From assembly GCA_022616275.1 (NCBI GenBank), contig JAKEFB010000114.1, forward strand, positions 1 to 64,000: a stretch of 64,000 bases of DNA, written 5' to 3'. The notes beneath the pieces were generated by a model. The model ran no database searches, had not been told where the DNA came from, and saw only the letters and a program-made list of their open reading frames with translations. The translations under genes were made by a program, and so were the position numbers. Positions 45,386 through 53,963 of this stretch are shown here, in pieces (position 1 is the stretch's first letter; each line of letters starts with the position of its first letter). This DNA comes from Chloroflexota bacterium. GTDB taxonomy: Bacteria > Chloroflexota > Anaerolineae > Promineifilales > Promineifilaceae.

Positions 45386-46382
45386 AAGCCCCCATATTTG
45401 CCAGCCGGGCCTTCTGCTGGCGAATGGTCTCTTTGCTCCGGGCCACGACTAGTGCTGCGGCCGTGGCCAGCGGGCCAGGCAGAGTGCAGCCGGCCGCCAG
45501 GTGGTGGCCTCCGCCACCCAGCTTCGTGGCCAGTTCGGAAACGCTGAAAGGCGGCCGGCAGCGAAAGCCGACTGAAACGGTCCCGTTGGCCATTTCCAAC
45601 AGCACGGCGCTCATTGCTGCCTCGGTCACGTCGGCCATCATATTCCCCAGGCCGGCGGCGTTGCTGTTGGTGTGTCCGGCGGCCTCTCGCTCGGCGTTGC
45701 CGATCGCCGTCCAAAGAACCCCATCCTCCAGCTTCATATTATTCAGGCCCTTCTGCCAGAGGAGCAGGGTCGAGAGCGGCTTCAGGTTTATCGCCTCGGT
45801 CGTCACGGTAAACAGGTCGGCCCCGGCTTCTACCAAGGCGCCGGCGACTTGCAAAGTGCGCGCCGTGACGCCGGCCGTACGAAAGCTAAGGGTATCGGTC
45901 ACCAGGCCGGTGAGCAGGCAGACCGCCAGCTCTGGGGTCAGCGTCACGCCCAGGTGGGGAAAGAGGTTGAATAAGATTTCGGCCGTGGCGTTGGCCTCCA
46001 GGTCCACCAGGTTCACCTGGCCATACCGGGTGTTGGTGACGTGATGGTCAATGTTAATCAGCGGCGGCCGGGGCTCCGGCAAAAGCTGGTAAGCGCTGCC
46101 TAACCGGTCGGCATCGCCGGCGTCCAGGGCAATGAGCAGATCGTAAGAGGCGCTCCACTCCGGGGCGGTACGTACCTGGCCAGCCAGGGGCAGGTACGTA
46201 AAACGGTCCGGCAAGCCATCGTCACAGACCAGCGTGGCTTTCTTATCCAGTTGCTGCAGCGCCAGGCCGGTGGCCGTGAGAGAGCCCAGAGCATCCCCGT
46301 CGGGCGCAATGTGGGTTATGACTAAAATCTGGCTGGCTGGCGCGAGGGTGGCTCGAATCGCTTCGACGATGGGATCAGCCAC
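45369..46382 (-). CDS. nrnA: DHH-family phosphoesterase (NrnA-like)
   Basis: 337 aa. DHH motifs: ITHIAPDGDALGSLTATGLA, LLIALDAGDADRLG, NIDHHVTNTRYG; DHHA1 end with KLGGGGHHLAAGCTLPG. Degrades nanoRNAs and 3'-phosphoadenosine 5'-phosphate in relatives. Standard place between rbfA and truB. Confidence 0.92.
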   Translation of the reverse strand: MADPIVEAIRATLAPASQILVITHIAPDGDALGSLTATGLALQQLDKKATLVCDDGLPDRFTYLPLAGQVRTAPEWSASYDLLIALDAGDADRLGSAYQLLPEPRPPLINIDHHVTNTRYGQVNLVDLEANATAEILFNLFPHLGVTLTPELAVCLLTGLVTDTLSFRTAGVTARTLQVAGALVEAGADLFTVTTEAINLKPLSTLLLWQKGLNNMKLEDGVLWTAIGNAEREAAGHTNSNAAGLGNMMADVTEAAMSAVLLEMANGTVSVGFRCRPPFSVSELATKLGGGGHHLAAGCTLPGPLATAAALVVARSKETIRQQKARLANMGAYDQAG

Positions 46383-46402
46383 AACCTATCCTTGTAATAG
46401 GC

Positions 46403-46768
46403 TCACTCAGTGTCGTCCGATTCGGCCGGGATGTCCAGTTTGTCCAGCAGGGTGTTAATTCGTTCGGCGTGGGCCAGCGTGGGATCCCAGTGAAAATGGA
46501 GGTAGGGGACAGTACGCAGGCGCAACCGGCTGGCCAGCTCGCGCCGTAAAAAGCCGGTTGCGCCCTCCAGGGCAGCCATGACCTCTTCCCGCCGCGTATC
46601 GTCCCCTAGAGCAGCCACGTACACGTCGGCGTATTGCAGCTCCCGGTCAATCTTGACGTCGGTAAAGGTCAAATCTTGCAGCCTGGGATCGCTCAGCTCG
46701 CGCAGGACGAGTTCGCTGAGGATGTTTCGTATTTGCCCGGCCGTCCGCTGCTGGCGGATCTTACTCAT
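46403..46768 (-). CDS. rbfA: Ribosome-binding factor A
   Basis: 121 aa, full length. RQQRTAGQIRNILSELVLRE, ELSDPRLQDLTFTDVKIDRE, and RLRTVPYLHFHWDPTLAHAE are RbfA. Needed for 30S subunit maturation. The start overlaps the infB stop by 4 bases. Confidence 0.93.
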   Translation of the reverse strand: MSKIRQQRTAGQIRNILSELVLRELSDPRLQDLTFTDVKIDRELQYADVYVAALGDDTRREEVMAALEGATGFLRRELASRLRLRTVPYLHFHWDPTLAHAERINTLLDKLDIPAESDDTE

Positions 46769-48546
46769 TGGCCGACTCGTTCCATGACGAAGAATTCAAT
46801 AATGTCGCCAGGCTGATAGTCGTCCCAGCCGTGCAGATTAACGCCAAACTCAAAGCCGGTCTTGACCTCGCGGACGTTCTCCTGCAGGTGCTTGAGGCTG
46901 CTTACATCGCCGCTGTAAAGTACGTGGCCGTTGCGGATAACACGCGCTTTGGCGTTGCGCCGGCCCTCGCCGGTGCGCATATAAGCACCAGCCACGTTAC
47001 CCACGCTGCGGATCTTGAACACCTGGCGGATCTCGGCCCGGCCGATGATCGCTTCCTGAAACACCGGGCCCAGCATCCCCTTGAGCGCCTTTTCCACGTC
47101 CTCAATGAGCTGGTAAATGATAGTGTACGTTTTAATCTCTACCTGCTCATTCATGGCGGCAACCCTGGCGACTGGGTCTACGTCCACGTTAAAGCCCAAG
47201 ACCACGGCATCGGAAGCGGCGGCCAGCATAATGTCGCTTTCGGTCACATTGCCGGTGGCGGCCCGCAGAATCTCTATGCCGATCTCCTCCGTGCTCAGCC
47301 TATTGACGGATTTGACGATAGGCTCCAGCGAACCCTGAACGTCGGCCTTGATAATCAGGTTCAGGGTCTTGGTTTCGCCCTCTTGCAGCAGGGTAAAAAA
47401 TTCGTCCAGGGTCACCGGCGCCCGCCTATCTTCCTGGCTGCGATCTGCCAACTCGTGCTCGGCTACGATACGGCGGGCTGTCTTTTCACTGTCTACCACC
47501 TTGAACTGTTCCCCGGCTGAGGGGATGCTGTTCAACCCGGAGACGGAAACAGGCGTGGACGGGCCAACAGTAGAAACAGACCGGCCCTTATAATCGAACA
47601 TAGCCCGGATGCGGCCGTAATGATCGCCAATGAGCAGCGTATCGCTCACCTTGAGCGAGCCGTTTTGCACCAACAGGGTGGTCATAACGCCTCGTCCTTT
47701 TTCCACCCGGGCTTCCAGCACGGTCCCGCTGGGCAAGGCCCGGGGGTTGGCTCGCGGCTCAATTTCTTCGGCCGTTAGCAGAATGGCTTCTAGCAAATCG
47801 TCAATGCCTTGCTGTTGCTTGGCCGAGACCGGAATCACCAGGGTGTCGCCATCCCACTCGTCGGGCGTCAAATTCACCTCAGCCAGTTGCTGCTTCACCT
47901 TATTGGGGTTGGCCGAGGGCAGGTCCATCTTGTTCAGGGCCACGATGATGGGCACGCCGGCCGCCCGGGCGTGATCAATGGCCTCCCGCGTCTGGGGCAT
48001 TACGCCGTCGTCGGCCGCCACCACCAGGATGGCAATGTCGGTGGCCTGGGCACCGCGCGCTCGCATGGCAGTAAACGCTTCGTGGCCCGGCGTATCCAGG
48101 AAGGTAATCGTCTGGCCGTTGTGCTCTATCTGGTAAGCGCCAATGTGCTGGGTGATCCCACCGGCTTCGCCGGCGGTGACGTTGCTGTGGCGGATGGCGT
48201 CCAGCAGGGACGTTTTACCGTGGTCCACGTGGCCCAACATGGTAATTACCGGCGGCCGGGGGACCAGGTTTTGCTCTTCTTCCCCGGCCAGAATTTGCTT
48301 CCATAGAGGCTTCTCGGCCGCTTCCTCGGCCTCTTCCTCAGCTTCTTTGACCGGAACGGCGTCAAAGCCCATCTCGCCAGCGACAATGGCCGCCGTATCA
48401 AAGTCAATCTGCTGGTTGATGTTGGCCATAATGCCATTGTTCATCAACTCCTTGATGACGTTGATCGGGCTGACGCCCATAAGACTCGCCAGTTCACGGA
48501 CGGTGACAAAGCCAGGAATTTCGATTAAAGTTTTTGTTTCTGTCAT
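46765..48546 (-). CDS. infB: Translation initiation factor IF-2
   Basis: 593 aa, a short form lacking the long N-terminal linker: the IF2_N domain ([20 protein letters not shown]) begins near residue 13. GTPase motifs [32 protein letters not shown] and NKMD are intact, as are the C1/C2 domains. SD AAGGAA before the ATG. Confidence 0.97.
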   Translation of the reverse strand: MTETKTLIEIPGFVTVRELASLMGVSPINVIKELMNNGIMANINQQIDFDTAAIVAGEMGFDAVPVKEAEEEAEEAAEKPLWKQILAGEEEQNLVPRPPVITMLGHVDHGKTSLLDAIRHSNVTAGEAGGITQHIGAYQIEHNGQTITFLDTPGHEAFTAMRARGAQATDIAILVVAADDGVMPQTREAIDHARAAGVPIIVALNKMDLPSANPNKVKQQLAEVNLTPDEWDGDTLVIPVSAKQQQGIDDLLEAILLTAEEIEPRANPRALPSGTVLEARVEKGRGVMTTLLVQNGSLKVSDTLLIGDHYGRIRAMFDYKGRSVSTVGPSTPVSVSGLNSIPSAGEQFKVVDSEKTARRIVAEHELADRSQEDRRAPVTLDEFFTLLQEGETKTLNLIIKADVQGSLEPIVKSVNRLSTEEIGIEILRAATGNVTESDIMLAAASDAVVLGFNVDVDPVARVAAMNEQVEIKTYTIIYQLIEDVEKALKGMLGPVFQEAIIGRAEIRQVFKIRSVGNVAGAYMRTGEGRRNAKARVIRNGHVLYSGDVSSLKHLQENVREVKTGFEFGVNLHGWDDYQPGDIIEFFVMERVGQ

Positions 48547-48610
48547 AGGCTATTATTCCTTACGCTACGTGAATGGTGACGGGCAAGACGCGGGATGCCT
48601 CAGTCACACC

Positions 48611-48904
48611 TCACGCTTCACCCATCGCAGACGGACGATAGGCGGCAATCGCCTCTTTTTCTTCATCGCTCACCTGGACGCCAAAGAGTTGGTCCAGAAT
48701 GGCGCTGCCCAAGACTTTGTCCCAGCAGGTTATCCGGTCACACAGATAAGCGCCCCGGCCGTTACGCTTCCCGGTGGGGTCCACCACCACGCCGCCGTCG
48801 GCCGTCCGCACCAGCCGCGTTAAGCGCCGCTTATCTGTCTTCTGCCGGCAAATGACGCAGGTGCGCTGCGGAACGTGCTTTCGGTATGGTTGCCGGGCGC
48901 CCAT
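48611..48904 (-). CDS. rnpM: YlxR/RnpM RNA-binding protein
   Basis: 97 aa from ATG 48904, whose first base overlaps the nusA stop (TAATG). RKHVPQRTCVICRQKTDKRR and GRGAYLCDRITCWDKVL are the YlxR fold. In Bacillus this protein modulates RNase P. Longer open frame upstream lies within nusA and is not used. Confidence 0.88.
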   Translation of the reverse strand: MGARQPYRKHVPQRTCVICRQKTDKRRLTRLVRTADGGVVVDPTGKRNGRGAYLCDRITCWDKVLGSAILDQLFGVQVSDEEKEAIAAYRPSAMGEA

Positions 48905-50862
48905 TAAAGCTCGTCCAGGTCTTCCTCGTATGTTTCCCACTCGGGCCGGCGGCGACTACCCTTACGCTTGCGCTTTGTCACCACCTTGCCCTGCTTCTCA
49001 TCAAAGACAAGCTCCTTGCTTTTCTGCCGGCGCGCGGCCTCTAAGCTTTCTTCCTCTTCATCAAACGGCGCGCGGGTCGGCCGGGCCACGACGATTTGCT
49101 TCTTTTCCTGCTTCTTCGGCTGGTCAGTGCTGACCAGCGGCCGGGCCAGGTCGTCAATGGCGGCTTCAAAGTCCACCTCTTCCGGCTCCTCGGCCACTTC
49201 GGCCGGGACGGCCGCTTCCACCACGGCCACTAACTCCGGCTCGACCGGGACAACCTCCTCTTCTTCGGCGGCAGGTTCGGCCACCAACTCTTCCTCAGCA
49301 ACCAGGGCGGGCGCTGCCTCAGGCGGCGCCTCGACCTCGGTCACAGCCGGGGCTGCGCCTGCGGCCTGCGTCCGGTTATAAGCGGTAATGGCTTCGCGCA
49401 CCTCTTCCAGGGCCTTGTCGCCAAAACCTTCGATGGCCAGGAGCGTGTTTTCACTCAGCTCCAGCTTCAGTAAGATGTCGCCCAGCGATTTAACGTTGTT
49501 TTCCTCCAGGAGGGTAGCCACGCGAGTTGAAATACCCAGTTCGCCCAACGGTACGTTCCAGGCGTATTCGGGCACGCTCTTACGCGCTTTGGCCCGGGCC
49601 TTCTGAATTTGCTCAAATTCGCCGGCCCGGGTGGTAATAATCCTTCCGATGACGCCAGCCACCAGGCGATTGAGGATACTGTAATCCTCAGAAGTAATCG
49701 GCCGGTTGGCCGCTTTCTTGGCCAGGATCAATTCTACCTGGCCGACCAACTCCTTGTTCTTGACAATGACCGGGTCGGCCGAGGGGTGCTTGAGATGACC
49801 CAACGACTCTTCGGCGGCCTCGGTCAGGCTCTTGATGTCAATTCGCCAGCCGGTCAGCTTGGCCGCCAGACGCGCGTTTTGCCCTTCCCGGCCAATAGCC
49901 AGGGACAACTGGTCGTCAGGCACGATGACCACGGCCGTCTTGCCCTCGTCAGGGTGGTCCTCCAGGAAAACCTGGGACACCCGAGCCGGGCTGAGCGCCT
50001 TGGCAATGAACGTCTTCTGGTCCGGGTCCCACTCGATAACGTCAATTTTCTCGTCGTTCAGTTCCCGAACAATGCTCTGGATGCGCACACCGCGCATGCC
50101 AACGCAGGCCCCGACCGGGTCAATACCCGGCTGCAAGGCAACCACAGCCACTTTGGAACGGGCGCCAGCCTCGCGGGCAATGCTCTTAATTTCCACCTGG
50201 CCGTTGTAAATCTCCGGCACTTCTAGCTCTAGCAGGCGGCGCAACAGGCTGCGGTGGTTACGGCTGACAATAATTTGCGGCCCCCGGCTGGTGCGGCGAA
50301 CCTCCAGCACGTAGACCCGGATCTTGTCGTGGGCGCGGTAGCGCTCGCCGCCCACCTGCTGGCTCTTGGGCAAGACTGCTTCCGTCCGGCCGAGGCCAAT
50401 GGTGATGTTTTGGCCGCTGACGCTCTGCACCGTTCCGTTAATGATCTCCCCTTCACGGGCCGAAAAATCTTCGTACAGCTTTTCCCGTTCCGCCTCGCGG
50501 ACCCGCTGCAAGATGACTTGCTTGGCTGTTTGGGCGGCAATCCGGCCGAAATTCTCGGGCGTGCTTTCCATCATGACCATGTCGCCAATCTCGGCTTCTG
50601 TAAAACCAGCCCGCTTGGCCTCCTGAATCAGGACTTCAGTCCGGCTATCAATCAGCGCATCAACGACCTCTTTTTCCGCGAAAATGGTTGGTTCGCCGGT
50701 CCGTTGGTCAATCTCAGCCACTACCTCCTGGGTATTGCTGACGTTGGTGTTCCGGCGATAGGCGGAAACCAAAGCCGTTTTGAGCGCGTCAATGACTACC
50801 TCTTTCGAGAGGCCGCGCTCCTCACAAATCTCGTTGAAAGCCATCATGAATTCGCTTTTCAT
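48904..50862 (-). CDS. nusA: Transcription factor NusA with long acidic/basic tail
   Basis: 652 aa. N-terminal domain ([20 protein letters not shown]), S1 domain ([20 protein letters not shown]), KH1 ([20 protein letters not shown]) and KH2 ([19 protein letters not shown]), then a helix-hairpin-helix-like repeat near 460-500. The last 150 residues are Glu/Ala/Val rich and then basic ([12 protein letters not shown]), longer than most NusA tails. Heads the operon; rimP, usually upstream, is absent here. Confidence 0.95.
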   Translation of the reverse strand: MKSEFMMAFNEICEERGLSKEVVIDALKTALVSAYRRNTNVSNTQEVVAEIDQRTGEPTIFAEKEVVDALIDSRTEVLIQEAKRAGFTEAEIGDMVMMESTPENFGRIAAQTAKQVILQRVREAEREKLYEDFSAREGEIINGTVQSVSGQNITIGLGRTEAVLPKSQQVGGERYRAHDKIRVYVLEVRRTSRGPQIIVSRNHRSLLRRLLELEVPEIYNGQVEIKSIAREAGARSKVAVVALQPGIDPVGACVGMRGVRIQSIVRELNDEKIDVIEWDPDQKTFIAKALSPARVSQVFLEDHPDEGKTAVVIVPDDQLSLAIGREGQNARLAAKLTGWRIDIKSLTEAAEESLGHLKHPSADPVIVKNKELVGQVELILAKKAANRPITSEDYSILNRLVAGVIGRIITTRAGEFEQIQKARAKARKSVPEYAWNVPLGELGISTRVATLLEENNVKSLGDILLKLELSENTLLAIEGFGDKALEEVREAITAYNRTQAAGAAPAVTEVEAPPEAAPALVAEEELVAEPAAEEEEVVPVEPELVAVVEAAVPAEVAEEPEEVDFEAAIDDLARPLVSTDQPKKQEKKQIVVARPTRAPFDEEEESLEAARRQKSKELVFDEKQGKVVTKRKRKGSRRRPEWETYEEDLDEL

Positions 50863-50920
50863 TTACCCGTTCCACCTTTATCAAGTCGGTAAAAGTTATT
50901 CAACACCCTGGTCTAGCAGC

Positions 50921-50955
50921 AATAATAAAACAAAAAAGTGGGGGATGCCCACTTT
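50921..50955 (-). terminator. Intrinsic terminator or attenuator in front of nusA
   Basis: On the minus strand AAAGTGGG (50955-50948) pairs with CCCACTTT (50942-50935), followed by TTTGTTTTATTATT. It lies 70 bases before nusA and 140 after the HTH-Sm gene. It either separates the two units or attenuates nusA. Confidence 0.7.
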
Positions 50956-51058
50956 CTACAGCGCTGGTAAAAAAGTACTATTGTGCGCTTAACCGATGAA
51001 GCTATCTAAGCCTAAATTATAGCACAACAGTATTACCCAGGCAAAAAAAGGTGAGATT

Positions 51059-51091
51059 AACCTCCCGGAGGTTGGCAACCTCCGGGAGGTT
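51059..51091. repeat. Perfect palindrome of SD/anti-SD words, copy 1
   Basis: AACCTCCCGGAGGTT (51059-51073) and AACCTCCGGGAGGTT (51077-51091) form a 15-bp perfect stem with loop GGC. It lies 3 bases after the stop of the HTH-Sm gene on the minus strand. The same core recurs at 58.41 kb, and a half copy at 32402-32415. Confidence 0.8.
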
Positions 51092-51094
51092 TAC

Positions 51095-51520
51095 TTAATC
51101 CTTCCACCGCGTCTCCGTGGCTCCCGGCCAGTCTACCACGGCGTGGCGCTGCACCACCAGCAGGCGGCCGTCGGGCATACGCAGTCCAACAGAGCCCAGG
51201 TCCCACCAGGCCACCTGGCCGGACAGCATCTCGCCGGTGCGCAGGGTCAGGGAAACGATCTCTTTAGTTTGCCAGGCGCGAGCCACGTAAAAGGTCAGGT
51301 GCTTGCGCGGCCGGGCCTGGTGCCACAACAGTTCCTCCACCGGCCGGTCGAAATAGTCAGCCAACTGGCGAATTAATTCTTCATCGCCGATGGTCCGGTA
51401 GCGCTGCTCAACTTGGGTTATCAGGCTGGGCCGTTCCAGGCCAATTTCGGCGGCGATCTCGTTGGGCTCCAGGCCGCCGGCTACCGCACGCAGGTAACGC
51501 AGGTGGTCGCCCAGGCTCAT
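51095..51520 (-). CDS. HTH protein with C-terminal Hfq/Sm-like domain (short member of pair)
   Basis: 141 aa. Residues 1-60 resemble an XRE-like helix-turn-helix (LGDHLRYLRAVAGGLEPNEI, AAEIGLERPSLITQVEQRYR). Residues about 80-135 (KEIVSLTLRTGEMLSGQVAW, WDLGSVGLRMPDGRLLVVQR, HAVVDW) follow the strand order and spacing of an Sm fold: a Sm1-like x-L-x-x-G-x-x-x-x-G segment and a Sm2-like QRHAVVD end, where Hfq has YKHAIST. It starts in the stop of the longer partner (ATGA). The Sm call is by pattern only. Confidence 0.6.
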   Translation of the reverse strand: MSLGDHLRYLRAVAGGLEPNEIAAEIGLERPSLITQVEQRYRTIGDEELIRQLADYFDRPVEELLWHQARPRKHLTFYVARAWQTKEIVSLTLRTGEMLSGQVAWWDLGSVGLRMPDGRLLVVQRHAVVDWPGATETRWKD

Positions 51521-52242
51521 ACGGCTCGCTCCCGCTGGTAGTAGGCCAGCGCCAACTTGTGGATAGTTACTTCCTGGCCGTCCTCAGGCTGGATGGTAAT
51601 CGTATAGGGCGAAAAGCCCACCACCCGGCCCGTAAACACCTGGCCGTTTAGCAGGGTAAAGGTTAAGGTATCGCCGGTTTCCTGGCAGTTGGTCAGGTAA
51701 TCAAGTTCAAAACTGTCAACCGCTTCAGGCAGGTAGGCGCGCTTGCGCCGCGTTCCGGCCGGTCGTTCCTGCTCTTCCATCTGATTAAAAGCAACCACTT
51801 CCTGGGTGTAGACGCCCAGCCACTGCCGGGCCTCGGCCAGAGTCAACTCTTCCAGAGGCTTGCCAAGGCGGGCCACCAGGTCATTCTCAGCCTGGCCCAA
51901 CTTGGCGGCGATTTGTCGCAGGTGGTCCACCTGCGATGGCCGGGCCATTTGTAGCGGCTGGGGCGGGCGCCGGGGCGGCCGGGGCTTCGGCGGGGCTTCG
52001 GCGGCCGGCCGCTCCTGGGGTGAAGGCGCCTGCTTAGACTCCTTGGGCACAGGGTCGGATTTGACCTTCAGCTCCGACTCTTTGATGAAAAGCGCTTTGG
52101 CCAGCCGGGCAATGTCGGCCGCCCGGACCGGCTGGCCGCGCTCATATTCATAAATGGAAGCGGCCGGCACGCCCGATTTTGCTGACAGTTGTTTGACCGT
52201 CATCTTTCTATGTTTGCGCAGGTTCCACAAGTCTTCGGCCAT
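51517..52242 (-). CDS. HTH protein with C-terminal Hfq/Sm-like domain (long member of pair)
   Basis: 241 aa. Residues 1-60 are a clear XRE HTH (LWNLRKHRKMTVKQLSAKSG, VPAASIYEYERGQPVRAADI). A Pro-rich linker (65-100) and a helical segment (105-155) follow. Residues about 175-238 (DSFELDYLTNCQETGDTLTF, TLLNGQVFTGRVVGFSPYTI, TIHKLALAYY) look like Hfq: L-NG-x-x-x-x-G-x-V-x-x-F in Sm1 and x-x-x-H-K in Sm2. It could bind DNA by the HTH and RNA by the Sm part. SD AGGAGA. Function inferred. Confidence 0.65.
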   Translation of the reverse strand: MAEDLWNLRKHRKMTVKQLSAKSGVPAASIYEYERGQPVRAADIARLAKALFIKESELKVKSDPVPKESKQAPSPQERPAAEAPPKPRPPRRPPQPLQMARPSQVDHLRQIAAKLGQAENDLVARLGKPLEELTLAEARQWLGVYTQEVVAFNQMEEQERPAGTRRKRAYLPEAVDSFELDYLTNCQETGDTLTFTLLNGQVFTGRVVGFSPYTITIQPEDGQEVTIHKLALAYYQRERAV

Positions 52243-52337
52243 CGTTTTTCAGTCTCCTGGTTAGTTGCCCCTTGCCACCTGGATATTTATCCACGACGGC
52301 ATATTAGTTTAAATGACCTTTATCCTGTTCGTCAAGC

Positions 52338-52366
52338 TTGACTTGCGTTCTCCCAAGTCATACAAT
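52338..52366 (+). promoter_or_regulatory. Strong sigma70-type promoter of the PLP acyltransferase gene
   Basis: TTGACT (52338-52343) and TACAAT (52361-52366) are exactly 17 bases apart; start near 52373, ribosome site AGGAGAAAAA before ATG 52403. Confidence 0.8.
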
Positions 52367-52402
52367 CCGCCTGGAAGGATACACCCGGTCCAGGAGAAAA
52401 AT

Positions 52403-53584
52403 ATGGATATTTTCGAAAAGTGTAGCCAGTTCACGGCCGCGCGCGAGGCTCAGGCAGCAGGTCTGTACCCCTACTTCATTCCCCTGGAAGAAACAGAGGG
52501 CACCGAAGTGACCGTCCACGGCCGGCGGATTATCATGATTGGCTCTAACAACTACCTGGGACTGACTACCCATCCGAAAGTTCGCCAGGCAGCTATTGAC
52601 GGCATCACCCGCTACGGGACCAGTTGCACCGGCTCTCGCTTCCTCAACGGCACGCTCCGGCTCCACCAGGAGCTGGAAGAGCGCCTGGCCGCCTTTGTTG
52701 GCAAGGAAGCGGCGCTCGTCTTCAGCACCGGGATGCAGGTCAACCTGGGGGTCATTTCCGCCCTGGTTGGCCCCAAGGACACTGTCATTATTGACAAGGA
52801 TAACCACGCCAGCATCGTGGATGGCTGCCGGCTGAGCCTGGGGGAGATGAAGCGCTACCGCCACGGCGACCTGAACCACCTGGAACGTATCCTGGAGAGC
52901 CTGCCGGCCGATTCCGGCAAGCTGGTGGTGGTGGATGGCGTGTTCAGCATGGGTGGAGACATCGTGGACCTGCCCGGCGTGGTTGCCCTGTGCAAAAAAT
53001 ACGGCGCCCGGCTGTACGTGGACGACGCCCATTCTCTCGGCGTTCTGGGCGATGGCCGGGGCACGGCCGCCCACTTTGGCCTGACCGGCGAGGTAGACCT
53101 GATTATGGGCACCTTCAGCAAATCGTTCGCCTCAGTCGGCGGCTTCGTCGCCGGGGATGCCGACATCCTCCATTACATCCAACACCACGCCCGCTCGCTG
53201 ATCTTCAGCGCCAGCCTGCCGCCGCCCAACGTCATGGCCGTTATGGCTGCCCTGGACATTATGGAAAACGAGCCGGAGCATGTCCAACGGTTGTGGCGTA
53301 ACGGCCGCAAAATGCTTAGCGCCCTTAAGGAGCTGGGCTTCAACACCGCCAAAACACAAACGCCGATCATCCCCATCATTATTGGCGAAAACGAGCCCAC
53401 TTTTCTGACCTGGCGGCTGCTGTTCGAGCACGGCCTGTACACTAACCCCGTCGTCGCCCCGGCCGTTCCCCAGGGCCAGGCGCTGCTACGCACCAGCTAC
53501 ATGGCCACCCACACCGAGGAACAACTCGACTGCGCCCTGGACATTCTGGCCAGCGTCGGCCGGCAACTGGGCCTCATTTCATAG
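52403..53584 (+). CDS. PLP-dependent alpha-oxoamine synthase, serine palmitoyltransferase-like
   Basis: 393 aa from ATG 52403. Alpha-oxoamine synthase fold: SNNYLGLTTHPKVRQAAIDG, GTSCTGSRFLNGTLRLHQEL, DKDNHASIVDGC, YVDDAHSLGVLGDGRGTAAH and PLP-lysine GTFSKSFASVGGFVAGD. Residues FSKSFASVGGF and RSLIFSASLPPPNVMAV match the Bacteroidetes-type serine palmitoyltransferases more than glycine C-acetyltransferase or BioF. It may thus make a sphingolipid-like base, or 2-amino-3-oxobutyrate; the acyl-CoA partner cannot be told. Confidence 0.85.
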   Translation: MDIFEKCSQFTAAREAQAAGLYPYFIPLEETEGTEVTVHGRRIIMIGSNNYLGLTTHPKVRQAAIDGITRYGTSCTGSRFLNGTLRLHQELEERLAAFVGKEAALVFSTGMQVNLGVISALVGPKDTVIIDKDNHASIVDGCRLSLGEMKRYRHGDLNHLERILESLPADSGKLVVVDGVFSMGGDIVDLPGVVALCKKYGARLYVDDAHSLGVLGDGRGTAAHFGLTGEVDLIMGTFSKSFASVGGFVAGDADILHYIQHHARSLIFSASLPPPNVMAVMAALDIMENEPEHVQRLWRNGRKMLSALKELGFNTAKTQTPIIPIIIGENEPTFLTWRLLFEHGLYTNPVVAPAVPQGQALLRTSYMATHTEEQLDCALDILASVGRQLGLIS

Positions 53585-53963
53585 TGACGAGTGATGAGGA
53601 CGTGTTCAGGGTGAAGCCTGAACCAGAAACTGAGTAGCAAGTATGCAAGTTACTCACAGACTTGCATACTTGCTACTCACTCACTGGGCCGGGAACCAAT
53701 CCTCTTTTTCTGCCGTCTATAAGAAAGGCTATTACGGCAGCCACTCTTTAACCATGCCTGGATGACGCCACCGGAGATCGGCAGTAGTGAGTAAGTTGCG
53801 ACTCATTGCTCCTCACTCCGTAGGTTACTGTTGGCAAACCGTCACCTTATCGTCACCTAAGCAACGGGTACACGATGACAACCTGATCTAAACTAAAGAG
53901 TAATAGCTGCCAGTCAATAGTTGAAGGCTGAAAGCTGACAGCTTGTAGCTGATAGAGGATGCC
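53585..53963. other. Non-coding interval with repeats
   Basis: 379 bases with no gene. It holds a 20-bp perfect hairpin (53631-53679), further GAGTAAG/CTCACTC words at 53785-53820, and an AGCT-rich leader (53930-53955) just before the penicillin-binding protein gene. Confidence 0.6.
53631..53679 (+). terminator. 20-bp perfect hairpin after the PLP acyltransferase gene
   Basis: Arms TGAGTAGCAAGTATGCAAGT (53631-53650) and its exact complement (53660-53679) with a 9-base loop. It lies 46 bases after the stop. No T-run follows, so it is either a rho-dependent stop barrier, an mRNA 3' end stabiliser or a dispersed palindrome. Confidence 0.45.
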
